Shown here in pieces: positions 51,431-59,366 of a stretch of DNA of 64,000 nt (position 1 is the stretch's first letter; each line of letters starts with the position of its first letter). A program made the translations under genes and the position numbers. The stretch is from Rhodopirellula bahusiensis (GTDB lineage: Bacteria; Planctomycetota; Planctomycetia; Pirellulales; Pirellulaceae). The notes beneath the pieces were generated by a model. That model was given only the letters and a program-made list of their open reading frames with translations. It made no database searches and was not told the DNA's origin. The stretch covers positions 1 to 64,000 of the forward strand of contig NZ_NIZW01000008.1 in the NCBI RefSeq assembly GCF_002727185.1, read 5' to 3'.

Positions 51431-52951
51431 CTAATCTGCAAGGTCTTTCAGTTTCAAATGTTGTGCCAACTTCGGTCTTAGACGCCATTCGGGAACCCGA
51501 TCATCGTCGTCTCGACTGTATCCTTCGTAGTGAACGGTGTAATAAGTGCCTGGTCGCGCGCCCTTGATCGGATCTCTCCCCAGAATCACAGCGTCGTACC
51601 ACAGTTCATCGTTTCCATGTCGTAATGCAGCCACTCGCTTACCAGGCTGCTGAACTTCCGTGTGAAGCATCGAGCCAACGAGCGTTTTTTGCCCCTCACG
51701 ATTCGTTACAATTTCCTCAAACAATTCGTCGCCAGCAAAATACTGCACGACCTGATGAACCTCTCCGGGCTTGATGTGCGGCTTCAACGTGCTTGTTTTG
51801 AAGATGCTAACCGATCTTACCGAACACGCCATCAACCATTGCCCATCAGGCGAAAACTCAACCAATTGCAACGACGGCCTACCAACGCCTCCATCATCTT
51901 TGCCTTTGCGTTGCATCGTCGCAGGCTGAAGGGTCACAAACCGTGATCCCGTTTGCACGTTCCAGAGATGAATGCTCTTGTCAGCACCAACCGTCGCAAG
52001 CACCTTGCCGTTCGGGGTGAACGCGAGACTCTCGAGCCTCCACTGCGCCGAACCGTTTTCTGCGGAGCCACGAGTCTGCCCCTCTTGGATGGGCAATGTC
52101 CGAGATCCAGATGATGCGTTCCAGGCCGTGATGAGCCCATTGCCCCATCGCGTGCGTCCCCAGATTTCGTCTGTGTTGGGGCGAAACACAGAAGACATCA
52201 TCATCTTTCGTTTCTCGACTATCTTGGACTGGGTGTCAAAATCCCAATAGTACGAATCGGCAACGATCGACTTGCCGTCCGCCGAAGCGACGATCTTGAC
52301 GAAATCGACAACGCCGTCCTTCTTGAAAAACGCCGTTTGAGTTCCATCAGGCTCGAAGACACCGATCCCTTTGCTTCGGATTGCCGCGACCCGCCCCTCC
52401 GGGAGGAATACGAACCCGTGACCAAGTCGATCGCTGAAGTTCGCGTTCTGAATCAATTTTGTCACCGTTTCTTCGCCAGTCTGAACATTCCATACGGTCA
52501 GCGACGATTCGTCCAACGCACCGATACTGTTACCGTCAGCCGTATAGCGAATGAATTTCCTCGCGGATGTCTTGATCCATTTCACGAACTCCAAGGTCTC
52601 GACTTTCCAGATGCCGATTCCTGAACCTTCGGGAACATCCTTGGCAATAAGTGAATTCCCCTTGCCCAACCGCTCAAAAACGGAGAGTTGGTTTGCAACT
52701 GATATCGCGATGTGCTTGCTGTCTGGTGAGAAACAAACCGGGGAATACGGATACTTGTAGTCGGTACCTCCACCGATATTCCGAAGCTCCAAATGCCATG
52801 TTGGTCGTTCCTCGGCATTCAGGCGCGTTCCCCAAAGCAAGACTGCAATCATCAAGACGAGAACTCGAACTTGATCGGCCAAATGGCCAATTGAAGAGAC
52901 TGGCATCGGTTCGCTTCCATGAAGAGTCGTGAGGGCGTGCTGGAACGACAT
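51431..52951 (-). CDS. Secreted WD40-repeat protein with Tudor-like C-terminus
   Basis: About 506 residues from ATG 52951; 53047 and 52906 are alternatives. A hydrophobic segment (VRVLVLMIAVLLW) near the N-terminus suggests export. Several WD40 blades are visible: SPVCFSPDSKHIAISVANQLSVF, IGIWKVETLEFVKWI, SLTVWNVQTGEET, LESLAFTPNGKVLATVGADKSIHLWNVQTGS, LVEFSPDGQWLMACSVRSVSIF. The C-terminal 60 residues (RHGNDELWYDAVILG, then YYTVHYEGYSRDDDDRVPEW) look like a Tudor-knot/chromo-barrel domain, unusual for this class. Role unknown. Convergent with parB. Confidence 0.72.
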   Translation of the reverse strand: MSFQHALTTLHGSEPMPVSSIGHLADQVRVLVLMIAVLLWGTRLNAEERPTWHLELRNIGGGTDYKYPYSPVCFSPDSKHIAISVANQLSVFERLGKGNSLIAKDVPEGSGIGIWKVETLEFVKWIKTSARKFIRYTADGNSIGALDESSLTVWNVQTGEETVTKLIQNANFSDRLGHGFVFLPEGRVAAIRSKGIGVFEPDGTQTAFFKKDGVVDFVKIVASADGKSIVADSYYWDFDTQSKIVEKRKMMMSSVFRPNTDEIWGRTRWGNGLITAWNASSGSRTLPIQEGQTRGSAENGSAQWRLESLAFTPNGKVLATVGADKSIHLWNVQTGSRFVTLQPATMQRKGKDDGGVGRPSLQLVEFSPDGQWLMACSVRSVSIFKTSTLKPHIKPGEVHQVVQYFAGDELFEEIVTNREGQKTLVGSMLHTEVQQPGKRVAALRHGNDELWYDAVILGRDPIKGARPGTYYTVHYEGYSRDDDDRVPEWRLRPKLAQHLKLKDLAD

Positions 52952-53218
52952 TGTCTTCGGTTGCAATGCCGATTTCCACACCGGGAACCAGAAATTGCTC
53001 TCCGAATGAAATTGTTTTTTTGTCGGCGGTAATCCCAATTTTGACATGGCGTCAAGGTCCGCTCGGGCCGGCGCTCCGCTCTGTTTTTCGCTGCTGCTTT
53101 CGCTGCGCGAAAGACTCCACCTTCACTTGCCATGCTCGATTTCGTTCAGGCCGCCGACGGGCTGAGTGAACTTGCTACTGCTGCAACGTCGGATGCAGCG
53201 CAATTCGAGGAACAAAGG

Positions 53219-54046
53219 ATGAGAAAAGATGAAATTACAAAACTAGTGGATTCCGGTCTGGATGAACTGAATGATGCCCTCAAGAAGGGACAGTCAGATC
53301 ACTTGACTAGGCTTTTTGCTGTCATGGCTCGATTCACACACTACAGTTTCAACAACTGCTTGCTGATCGCGCAACAAAATCCTGATGCAACGCGTGTTCT
53401 GGGATTTCACGGCTGGCGAAAGCTGGGCCGGACGGTTCGCAAGGGAGAAAAGGGCATTGGAATCACTGCACCAATTGCCTACCGCAAGGAAAAGACGGAT
53501 GACCAATCAATGGAAATTCGTGGCTTTCGAGTCGTCCATGTTTTTGACATTGAACAGACCGAGGGTGACGAACTTCCGTCATTCAAGCAACCCACCGGGG
53601 ACTGCAACGCATGGCTGGAACGTACGGAGCAATTGATCGTTTCCAAAGACATTGAGCTACGTTACGAAGAGCTAAAGCGCGGCTGCTATGGCTACTCAGC
53701 AAAAGGCAAGATCGTAATTCAGAGCGGTTTATCGGATGCGAAACGTCTCGCCACTCTTCTACATGAACTAGCCCACGAATTGCTTCATCAACGACAAGTT
53801 GACTTGTCCGAATCGCCATCACGAACCATCAGGGAAACTGAAGCCGAAGCGGTCGCTCACGTTGTTGGTCGTGCACTTGGGCTTGAAACGTGCGAACACT
53901 CGGCGGATTACATTCATTTGCATCAGGGCGATAGCGAAGTGCTTGCAAAGTCAATGCAGCGAATACAAAAGTGTTCGGGGCAAATCCTGTCTGAGCTAAT
54001 GAATGCCGAACCTCTACCAACAGAAAGTGCCGCGACCCCCACGTAA
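53219..54046 (+). CDS. ArdC-like protein with ssDNA-binding and zincin metalloprotease domains
   Basis: 275 residues from ATG 53219. The N-terminal half (FTHYSFNNCLLIAQQNPDATRVLGFHGWRKLGRTVRKGEKGIGITAPIAYRKE) is the ArdC/DUF1738 ssDNA-binding fold. The C-terminal zincin shows LATLLHELAHELLHQRQ (HExxH) and RETEAEAVAHVVGRALGL with the third ligand. ArdC proteins on conjugative plasmids block restriction enzymes, and protect incoming DNA. It fits the plasmid context. The 172 bp before it contains no other gene. Confidence 0.85.
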   Translation: MRKDEITKLVDSGLDELNDALKKGQSDHLTRLFAVMARFTHYSFNNCLLIAQQNPDATRVLGFHGWRKLGRTVRKGEKGIGITAPIAYRKEKTDDQSMEIRGFRVVHVFDIEQTEGDELPSFKQPTGDCNAWLERTEQLIVSKDIELRYEELKRGCYGYSAKGKIVIQSGLSDAKRLATLLHELAHELLHQRQVDLSESPSRTIRETEAEAVAHVVGRALGLETCEHSADYIHLHQGDSEVLAKSMQRIQKCSGQILSELMNAEPLPTESAATPT

Positions 54047-54977
54047 CGGAAAGTCGGACTTTCATTGACTGCGGTTTGGAACAAAGCATGACTCCGTTCC
54101 GCAGTTCCTTTCAGGTTAAGAGACATTTGCCATCACTCCCACTCTCAGCACGGCACACCATTCGATGGACGTTCAATTTACCCCGTCTGTTCAACGAAAA
54201 AATTCCCCCAGATCGAATCGCCGCAGGCGATATGGTAAATGGGTTCCTGCTCGGTTTCCGCAATCGGTTCGATCGCGGAACACCTCGGCCGTCACCGGCT
54301 CAAGACGATTCCTGACCGCGTTTTCGATCAGGATATCGCCTTTCGCCCACCCCACCCATCGCTCTCCCATTTCCGCTTCGCGGAATATGCGAGTGCTCCC
54401 CAATTCCTCCTCCTTCGCAACGAAGTTTACGAAGGCTGGGGTTCCGCTCCTTTTCCCTGGCCGGCTGTGCTTGCGCAACCGTTGTTGCACCCTTTTCCGC
54501 TCTGCTCTCCTGCGCCTCTCGGGCTGGCTTGGGCCAGCCCTTCGGCTTTGTTCCGCTGAACGCTCCACCGTCCCTGAACGGGCCGGATACGCTCACCGCT
54601 GGGGCGGTTCGCTGCGGGCTTGAACGCCCGCCCGTCTCGCTTGGACGCTCGACTCACGATCGAGTCTGCTGGGGCAGCCTGCGATCGTCTTCGCCTCCGC
54701 TGAACGCTCCGGCTCTCGCGCGATTCGCTTGCGAGCGCCGCGCCAAACATGGCCGTCGTTCACACCCAATTCACTACGAAGTGCGCGGCACATAGCTCGG
54801 AATATCGGCTGACCCATCCAAGTTCCATTCCTGATTCCACAAGTTTCCGCATTCGCAAACGACTATTGGTCGTTTGCACTCGAACGTGTTTGCTACAGGT
54901 GTCTGCTAACAGTCCGTGTGACAGCCTGTTAGGATTTGTCAAAGTAGACGACATCAATCCCCTTCGGATAATTGCCA
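54047..54977. other. 0.9 kb GC-rich region with hairpins, no confident gene
   Basis: Several perfect stems lie at 54521-54540 (GGGCTGG with CCAGCCC), 54614-54631 (GCGGGC with GCCCGC) and 54651-54666 (GACTC with GAGTC). Open frames exist on both strands for most of it (for example plus 54165-54623 and minus 54191-54568), but all are rich in Arg, Pro and Ser and show no family. It may encode a structured RNA or serve as a single-strand origin. Confidence 0.4.
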
Positions 54978-55949
54978 ATGAACCACCGCCCAATCCGAAT
55001 TCGCGGAGCGGAGTATCCGGTCCTTGAACGGTTTCGGATAGGCGGTCGAACGTACCTCGCAATCGAGAAACTTGGCTCGGCGGGAAGACAAGCATTCAAA
55101 GTCTTCGACACCTCAGCGAAGACGCTCCGTGTCCTGCATGTGCTGACAAATTCTCCCGGCGTTTTCGAGCGAGTACGGCTACTTCAGCGCCTCACGCGAG
55201 GCGACAACGAGATCCTGCAAATCATCGAATGCCAGAGCCAGGATGATCGCGTGTGGGTCGTCTTGCCTTGGGTCGACGGATTCAATCTGCGTTCCGTTCT
55301 CACTGGCATCCGTGAGCACAAGAAACAGCGAATTGCTGCGCCCGAAGCGGTGCGGCTTGCCAAGGGAGTCGCTCATGCCTTGAGCCACTTGCACAAACGC
55401 AAACAGATCATCCACGGCGACATCAAACCTGCCAACCTGATTCTCACAAAACGAACAAGTCTTGTGCTCATTGACTATGGGAATGCCTGGGCCATTGAAC
55501 GAACGACGTCGCGGTCGAGTGGCGACGGAGTCAGCGCCGTCTACGCGGCTCCCGAGTTCTTACGGGGTGAGTCCGCAGTCGACTTTCGCGCGGATGTATT
55601 TTCGTTGGGGGTCGTTCTGTATGAACTTTTGACCGGTAAGATTCCCTACGACGGACACGGCGGCAAGCTGGGATTGCTGCCGAGTACCGTTCAATCCGGG
55701 TCACGCCTGGTTCCAGCAAGTGAAATCAGTCCAGAACGCGCCCACGTCGCAAACCGCATCTGGTTGCAAATTGATCGCTTACTCGCCCGTTCGCTAGCAA
55801 TCGAGGCTAGTAAACGTTTCGAGACAACCAGCGAATGGCTTGATGCGTGGAACGATGCGCTTGCCGAAATCCACCAGGCAAAACGAAAAAGCAAGCAGAC
55901 CAATTTTGCCGTCCGCTTTCTCGACTGGATTGAAAGCCGATTCAAATAG
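54978..55949 (+). CDS. Serine/threonine protein kinase (Hanks type)
   Basis: About 323 residues from ATG 54978 (TTG at 54972 alternative). Catalytic motifs: QAFKVF (ATP-binding Lys), IIHGDIKPANLIL (catalytic loop with HGD in place of HRD), VLIDYGNAW (DYG for DFG), YAAPEFLRGE, VFSLGVVLYELLTGKIPY. The glycine-rich loop (EKLGSAGRQAF) is weak. It has no membrane helix or sensor domain, so it is a short cytosolic kinase. The lost Arg before the catalytic Asp makes it a non-RD kinase, not dependent on activation-loop phosphorylation. No phosphatase is nearby. Confidence 0.88.
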   Translation: MNHRPIRIRGAEYPVLERFRIGGRTYLAIEKLGSAGRQAFKVFDTSAKTLRVLHVLTNSPGVFERVRLLQRLTRGDNEILQIIECQSQDDRVWVVLPWVDGFNLRSVLTGIREHKKQRIAAPEAVRLAKGVAHALSHLHKRKQIIHGDIKPANLILTKRTSLVLIDYGNAWAIERTTSRSSGDGVSAVYAAPEFLRGESAVDFRADVFSLGVVLYELLTGKIPYDGHGGKLGLLPSTVQSGSRLVPASEISPERAHVANRIWLQIDRLLARSLAIEASKRFETTSEWLDAWNDALAEIHQAKRKSKQTNFAVRFLDWIESRFK

Positions 55950-56351
55950 GATCGGTCTATCAACGTGCAGGAGATTGCTGATTGAAGTTGCGGTTGGATT
56001 GATTTTCGATCACTCCACCCTGCTTCAAGGGCACCGGCTTCGCTCTCGCTGACTTCGGTCGTCAAAACCGAACGGAGTTCGGCATGCCTCTCTCCGCCCC
56101 GAGGGTCCGCAAGGTCCAGTGCAGTCTCCATCACTTTCACGCGACAACAATCATCGTCGGCTATTAGCGAACGTTTTACTTAGCCGCGAACGCTCTTGAA
56201 ATATGGCAACACAATGGGCGTTGCATGAGAATTCTAAGATAAGTACCACGTCGAAATGCAAACCGATTGTTTATCGCGGAATGAACTCGTATTGAATGTA
56301 GATGTGTGCTGCAGCAGACGCTTTGACGTTGGTCGACGACATCTCTATTTC
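55950..56351. other. Intergenic region without supported features
   Basis: 402 bp between the kinase and the ImmA/IrrE-type gene. An open frame at minus 55691-56140 overlaps the kinase and looks spurious. I see no repeat, terminator or promoter that I would stand behind. Confidence 0.5.
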
Positions 56352-57305
56352 TTATCTCGGTTGCAACACGGCGACCACCGAACAACCTTCATCAGGGCCG
56401 AGTGCATCTTCGGTTGTGAATATCGGTAACGCCGAGATTGTGAAGCGTTTGCTCAGCCGACCAAAATCAAGTTTTTGAACGCCATCTTGTGGCGTCTGAG
56501 TTTTTGATGCCTGAACGATCGGCCCTTCATCCGGCACGGATTTGTCCGGTGGAAAGAAATCCCTGTAACGTTCAGCGAAGGGACTGTTGGCGATGCCGTA
56601 ATCGACGCGCATCTTCAGTGGTGGCGGCTGAGGGACCATGTCAGCGAACAAAGGCTTGGTCTTGGATCGAGCCTTCAGTTCACGTTGCTCCGTCGGTTTG
56701 AGTTTCCAGCTGAAGTACACGGCGGCGAGTGGCTCGGTGTGCAACTCGACGAAACGTCGCACTGTGGCTTCGCGTGATCCCTGATAGTCATCGGCGAGCG
56801 TTGCCAATTCGGTCGCCGACACTGCCATGGCGTCGATACGAGACAGAAACCACGGTGTCGGGAACATCAATTCCGATGCCGCTACGTCGCAGAGCGTTTC
56901 CAGCAAATCCTTCGGATCAGCAAAAGTTTTCTCCGTACCTTTTCGGCACCGAACTTCCAATTGGTAATCAGGAAACAGCGTGTGGCCGATCTCATGGCAA
57001 ATGCTGAATCGCTGCCGTGTGAGCGGACGGGTCTTGTTGACGCGCAGCACGACTCGGCCGTCGGCTTCGGGTGCGATCTCCGAATCCGGGCTGAAACGCG
57101 GATCGTCATCTGACCAGTGCAGGCCACGCAGACTGGCTGCCGCTTTCACATTGAACGGAGGCTCTTCAACAAACGTCTCGTGATATTCGGCAACAACCGC
57201 ACGGGCTTTGATGCGAACGGCTTCATACGGATCGTCGGCCCCAGTCTCATCCAAGATGGCAACGATGTGTTCATGAAGATCACTCCTGCGGTACCGTGGC
57301 GGCAT
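56352..57305 (-). CDS. ImmA/IrrE-type metallopeptidase
   Basis: 317 residues. RFSICHEIGHTLFPDYQ contains the HExxH zinc site, and an ELMFPTPWF motif follows with the downstream Glu (DVAASELMFP), as in ImmA/IrrE proteins (DUF955). N-terminal basic region with VLRVNKTRPLTRQRFS; the C-terminal 120 residues are unknown and less conserved. These proteases cleave partner XRE repressors in ICEs and toxin-like systems. The XRE gene lies 4 bp upstream on the same strand, so the pair is one regulatory unit and is divergent from the E2-E1-JAB operon. Confidence 0.9.
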   Translation of the reverse strand: MPPRYRRSDLHEHIVAILDETGADDPYEAVRIKARAVVAEYHETFVEEPPFNVKAAASLRGLHWSDDDPRFSPDSEIAPEADGRVVLRVNKTRPLTRQRFSICHEIGHTLFPDYQLEVRCRKGTEKTFADPKDLLETLCDVAASELMFPTPWFLSRIDAMAVSATELATLADDYQGSREATVRRFVELHTEPLAAVYFSWKLKPTEQRELKARSKTKPLFADMVPQPPPLKMRVDYGIANSPFAERYRDFFPPDKSVPDEGPIVQASKTQTPQDGVQKLDFGRLSKRFTISALPIFTTEDALGPDEGCSVVAVLQPR

Positions 57306-57309
57306 CTTG

Positions 57310-57762
57310 CTACCTTTTCGTTGTGCGTTTCAGTGTTCGGTAAAGGTCGTCCCAATCATCTCGCGTTTTGGGTTGACCACCGCGAAAACGCATGGTGGCC
57401 AAGTCTTGGATTTCATCTTCCGCCAGTTCGCGGTCGGTCATTTTCATCCATTCGCAGAATTCCTTCAGTGAGTCGTTGAGTTCAACCGCTGCGTCGTTGA
57501 CCCGGACCGTGGCACGACCCAACAGATCGGCGATGGTCGTCCGCAGTGGCGTGACCAGCTTCATCAAGGTGTCTGCCGAAGGCTTTTTCTGGCCTTGTTC
57601 ATCGTGTTCCAGTTCCCACAGATAGGTCTTGGACAAGCCGGACTCGTCGGACAATTGATCCAACGTCAAACCAGCCTCTTTTCTTGCCTGTTGCAGGCGA
57701 TCGGCAAGGGACATGGGAGTATCCCCTTCGCGGATTTCCGGAGATTTTGAGTGTTTGCTCAT
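57310..57762 (-). CDS. XRE-family HTH regulator
   Basis: 150 residues from ATG 57762; a longer frame to 57900 has no homology. HTH: LADRLQQARKEAGLTLDQLSDESGLSKTYLWELEHDEQGQKKPSADTLMKLVTPL. The C-terminal part is acidic (ELNDSLKEFCEWMKMTDRELAEDEIQDL) and may be the protease recognition region. Probably represses the divergent operon starting at 57924 until cleaved by the partner protease 56352-57305. Confidence 0.88.
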   Translation of the reverse strand: MSKHSKSPEIREGDTPMSLADRLQQARKEAGLTLDQLSDESGLSKTYLWELEHDEQGQKKPSADTLMKLVTPLRTTIADLLGRATVRVNDAAVELNDSLKEFCEWMKMTDRELAEDEIQDLATMRFRGGQPKTRDDWDDLYRTLKRTTKR

Positions 57763-57923
57763 CACCGGATTGTAACTCTGGTGGTTCGCCATGGCAACAA
57801 CCTTGTTCGCTGGGGTTGAACTTCTCTGCTCAATCGTTAAATTCGCTGTAGTTGAACAATGCTTCGCCTCTGGCAAATGGCAGCCGGTGGCAGCATTCAC
57901 TCGAAGTTAAGGAGATCAAAGCC

Positions 57924-58157
57924 ATGACCAAGAAGGATTATCACGTTGTACCGCAAGGCGAGAGCTGGGCAGTGAAACGCGAAGGCGCAGTGCGCGCGTC
58001 ATCGCTTCACTCAACGCAGAAAGATGCCATCGATGCCGGCAAGCAGTTGGCACAAACGAACCGGACGGAGTTAGTGATCCATAGTCCGAACGGACTGATT
58101 CGTGATTCGGACAGCTACGGCAACGATCCGAACCCGCCCAAAGACAAGAAACACTGA
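57924..58157 (+). CDS. DUF2188 small protein
   Basis: 77 residues from ATG 57924 with a GGAG site (AAGGAGATC) 12 bp upstream. The pattern YHVVPQGESWAVKREGAVRASSLHSTQKDAIDAGKQLAQTNRTELVIHSPNGLIRDSDSYGNDPNPPK is that of DUF2188, a compact beta-alpha fold of unknown function. It lies first in the operon with MBL and E2-E1-JAB, 75 bp ahead of the MBL gene. A role as a substrate or regulator of the conjugation system is possible. C-terminus is PKDKKH, without a diglycine. Confidence 0.88.
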   Translation: MTKKDYHVVPQGESWAVKREGAVRASSLHSTQKDAIDAGKQLAQTNRTELVIHSPNGLIRDSDSYGNDPNPPKDKKH

Positions 58158-58232
58158 TTCGTCGGAACCGCGAATTGCTTTGTCGATTCTCGATTCTGCG
58201 CTAATCTGACCTCTCACCTACGCGAGAACGCC

Positions 58233-59363
58233 ATGCACAAAATGACTTTCTTCCCGCTGGGAAATGCTGACTCCTGCCGCATCGATTTGGATAACGGGAA
58301 GAAGATCCTGTTTGACTATGCCAACACACGTGATCCGGAGGACGAGGATGACCTGCGTTGTGATTTGGAACAGGAATTGAGAGACGACCTTGATGACGCC
58401 GAACGCGATTCCTTCGATGTGGTAGCGTTTACGCATCTCGACGAAGATCACTACAAAGGCGCGACTAATTTCTTCTGGCTGGACCACGCGAAGAAGTACC
58501 AGGGTGATGGTCGAATCAAAGTCGATGTCATGTGGGTGCCGGCTGCAGCTATTACGGAAGACGGCATCAAAAAGAAAGAGGGCAAGATCATTCAGAAAGA
58601 GGCCCAACATCGCTTCAAAAACGGAGAGGGAATTCGCGTTTTCTCACGGCCCGGTCGGCTGAAGGACTGGTGTAAGAAGAACGATGTCGACTTCGACAAG
58701 CGTAAGCACCTAATAACTGACGCGGGGCAGGTAGCACCCGAGTTCACGCCTGCTGACGACGGTGTCGAGTTTTTCGTGCACTCACCTTTTGCAAAGCGAC
58801 TCGATGAAAACAGCGTCGAAGACCGCAATCAGGATGCCATCGTGATGCAAGCGACGTTCACGGTTGACGAAACGGAAACCAGGGCGTTGTTGATGGCTGA
58901 TGCGACTCACGAAGTCATTACTGACATCGTTGAAATCACGAAGTCAAAGAAGCGGACGGAAAAACTGGAGTGGGACATCGCCAAGCTTCCACATCACTGC
59001 AGCTATCTTTCAGTAGGGCCGGAGAAAGGAACGAATAAAACTGCTCCCGTTGATGCCGTGAAAGAGCTGTTCGAGGACTGCGGGCAGGATGGCGGCATCG
59101 TTGTGTCGACGAGCAAGCCTATCCCTACGAAAGACTCGAAAGGGGACAAGGACAGCGATCCGCCTCACCGACAAGCGGCCAACTACTACACCGAGGACGT
59201 GGTTGATTCGGCTGATGACTTCAAAGTGACGATGCAGCATCCGAAAGAATCAGCACCACGGCCCCTTGAAATTGAGATCGACGAATCAAAGGCAACCGTG
59301 CGCAAGCGCGCGGCGATTGCCGGAGCTGCGGCGGTCAGTACGAGACCACCCCGGGCAGGCTAA
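58233..59363 (+). CDS. ComEC-like metallo-beta-lactamase-fold protein
   Basis: 376 residues. The metal site HxDxDH is at residues 68-73 (THLDEDHYKGA), as in the MBL domain of ComEC/Rec2. Further ligands are in LLMADATHEV and AKLPHHCSYLS. It has no signal peptide and no membrane segments, so it is a stand-alone cytosolic version. The last 40 residues (AAIAGAAAVSTRPPRAG) are flexible, Ala/Pro-rich and end with Gly, recalling the tails used in E1-E2 conjugation of CD-NTases. Stop is 3 bp before the E2-E1-JAB start. A nuclease or hydrolase effector is plausible. Confidence 0.88.
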   Translation: MHKMTFFPLGNADSCRIDLDNGKKILFDYANTRDPEDEDDLRCDLEQELRDDLDDAERDSFDVVAFTHLDEDHYKGATNFFWLDHAKKYQGDGRIKVDVMWVPAAAITEDGIKKKEGKIIQKEAQHRFKNGEGIRVFSRPGRLKDWCKKNDVDFDKRKHLITDAGQVAPEFTPADDGVEFFVHSPFAKRLDENSVEDRNQDAIVMQATFTVDETETRALLMADATHEVITDIVEITKSKKRTEKLEWDIAKLPHHCSYLSVGPEKGTNKTAPVDAVKELFEDCGQDGGIVVSTSKPIPTKDSKGDKDSDPPHRQAANYYTEDVVDSADDFKVTMQHPKESAPRPLEIEIDESKATVRKRAAIAGAAAVSTRPPRAG

Positions 59364-59366
59364 TTC

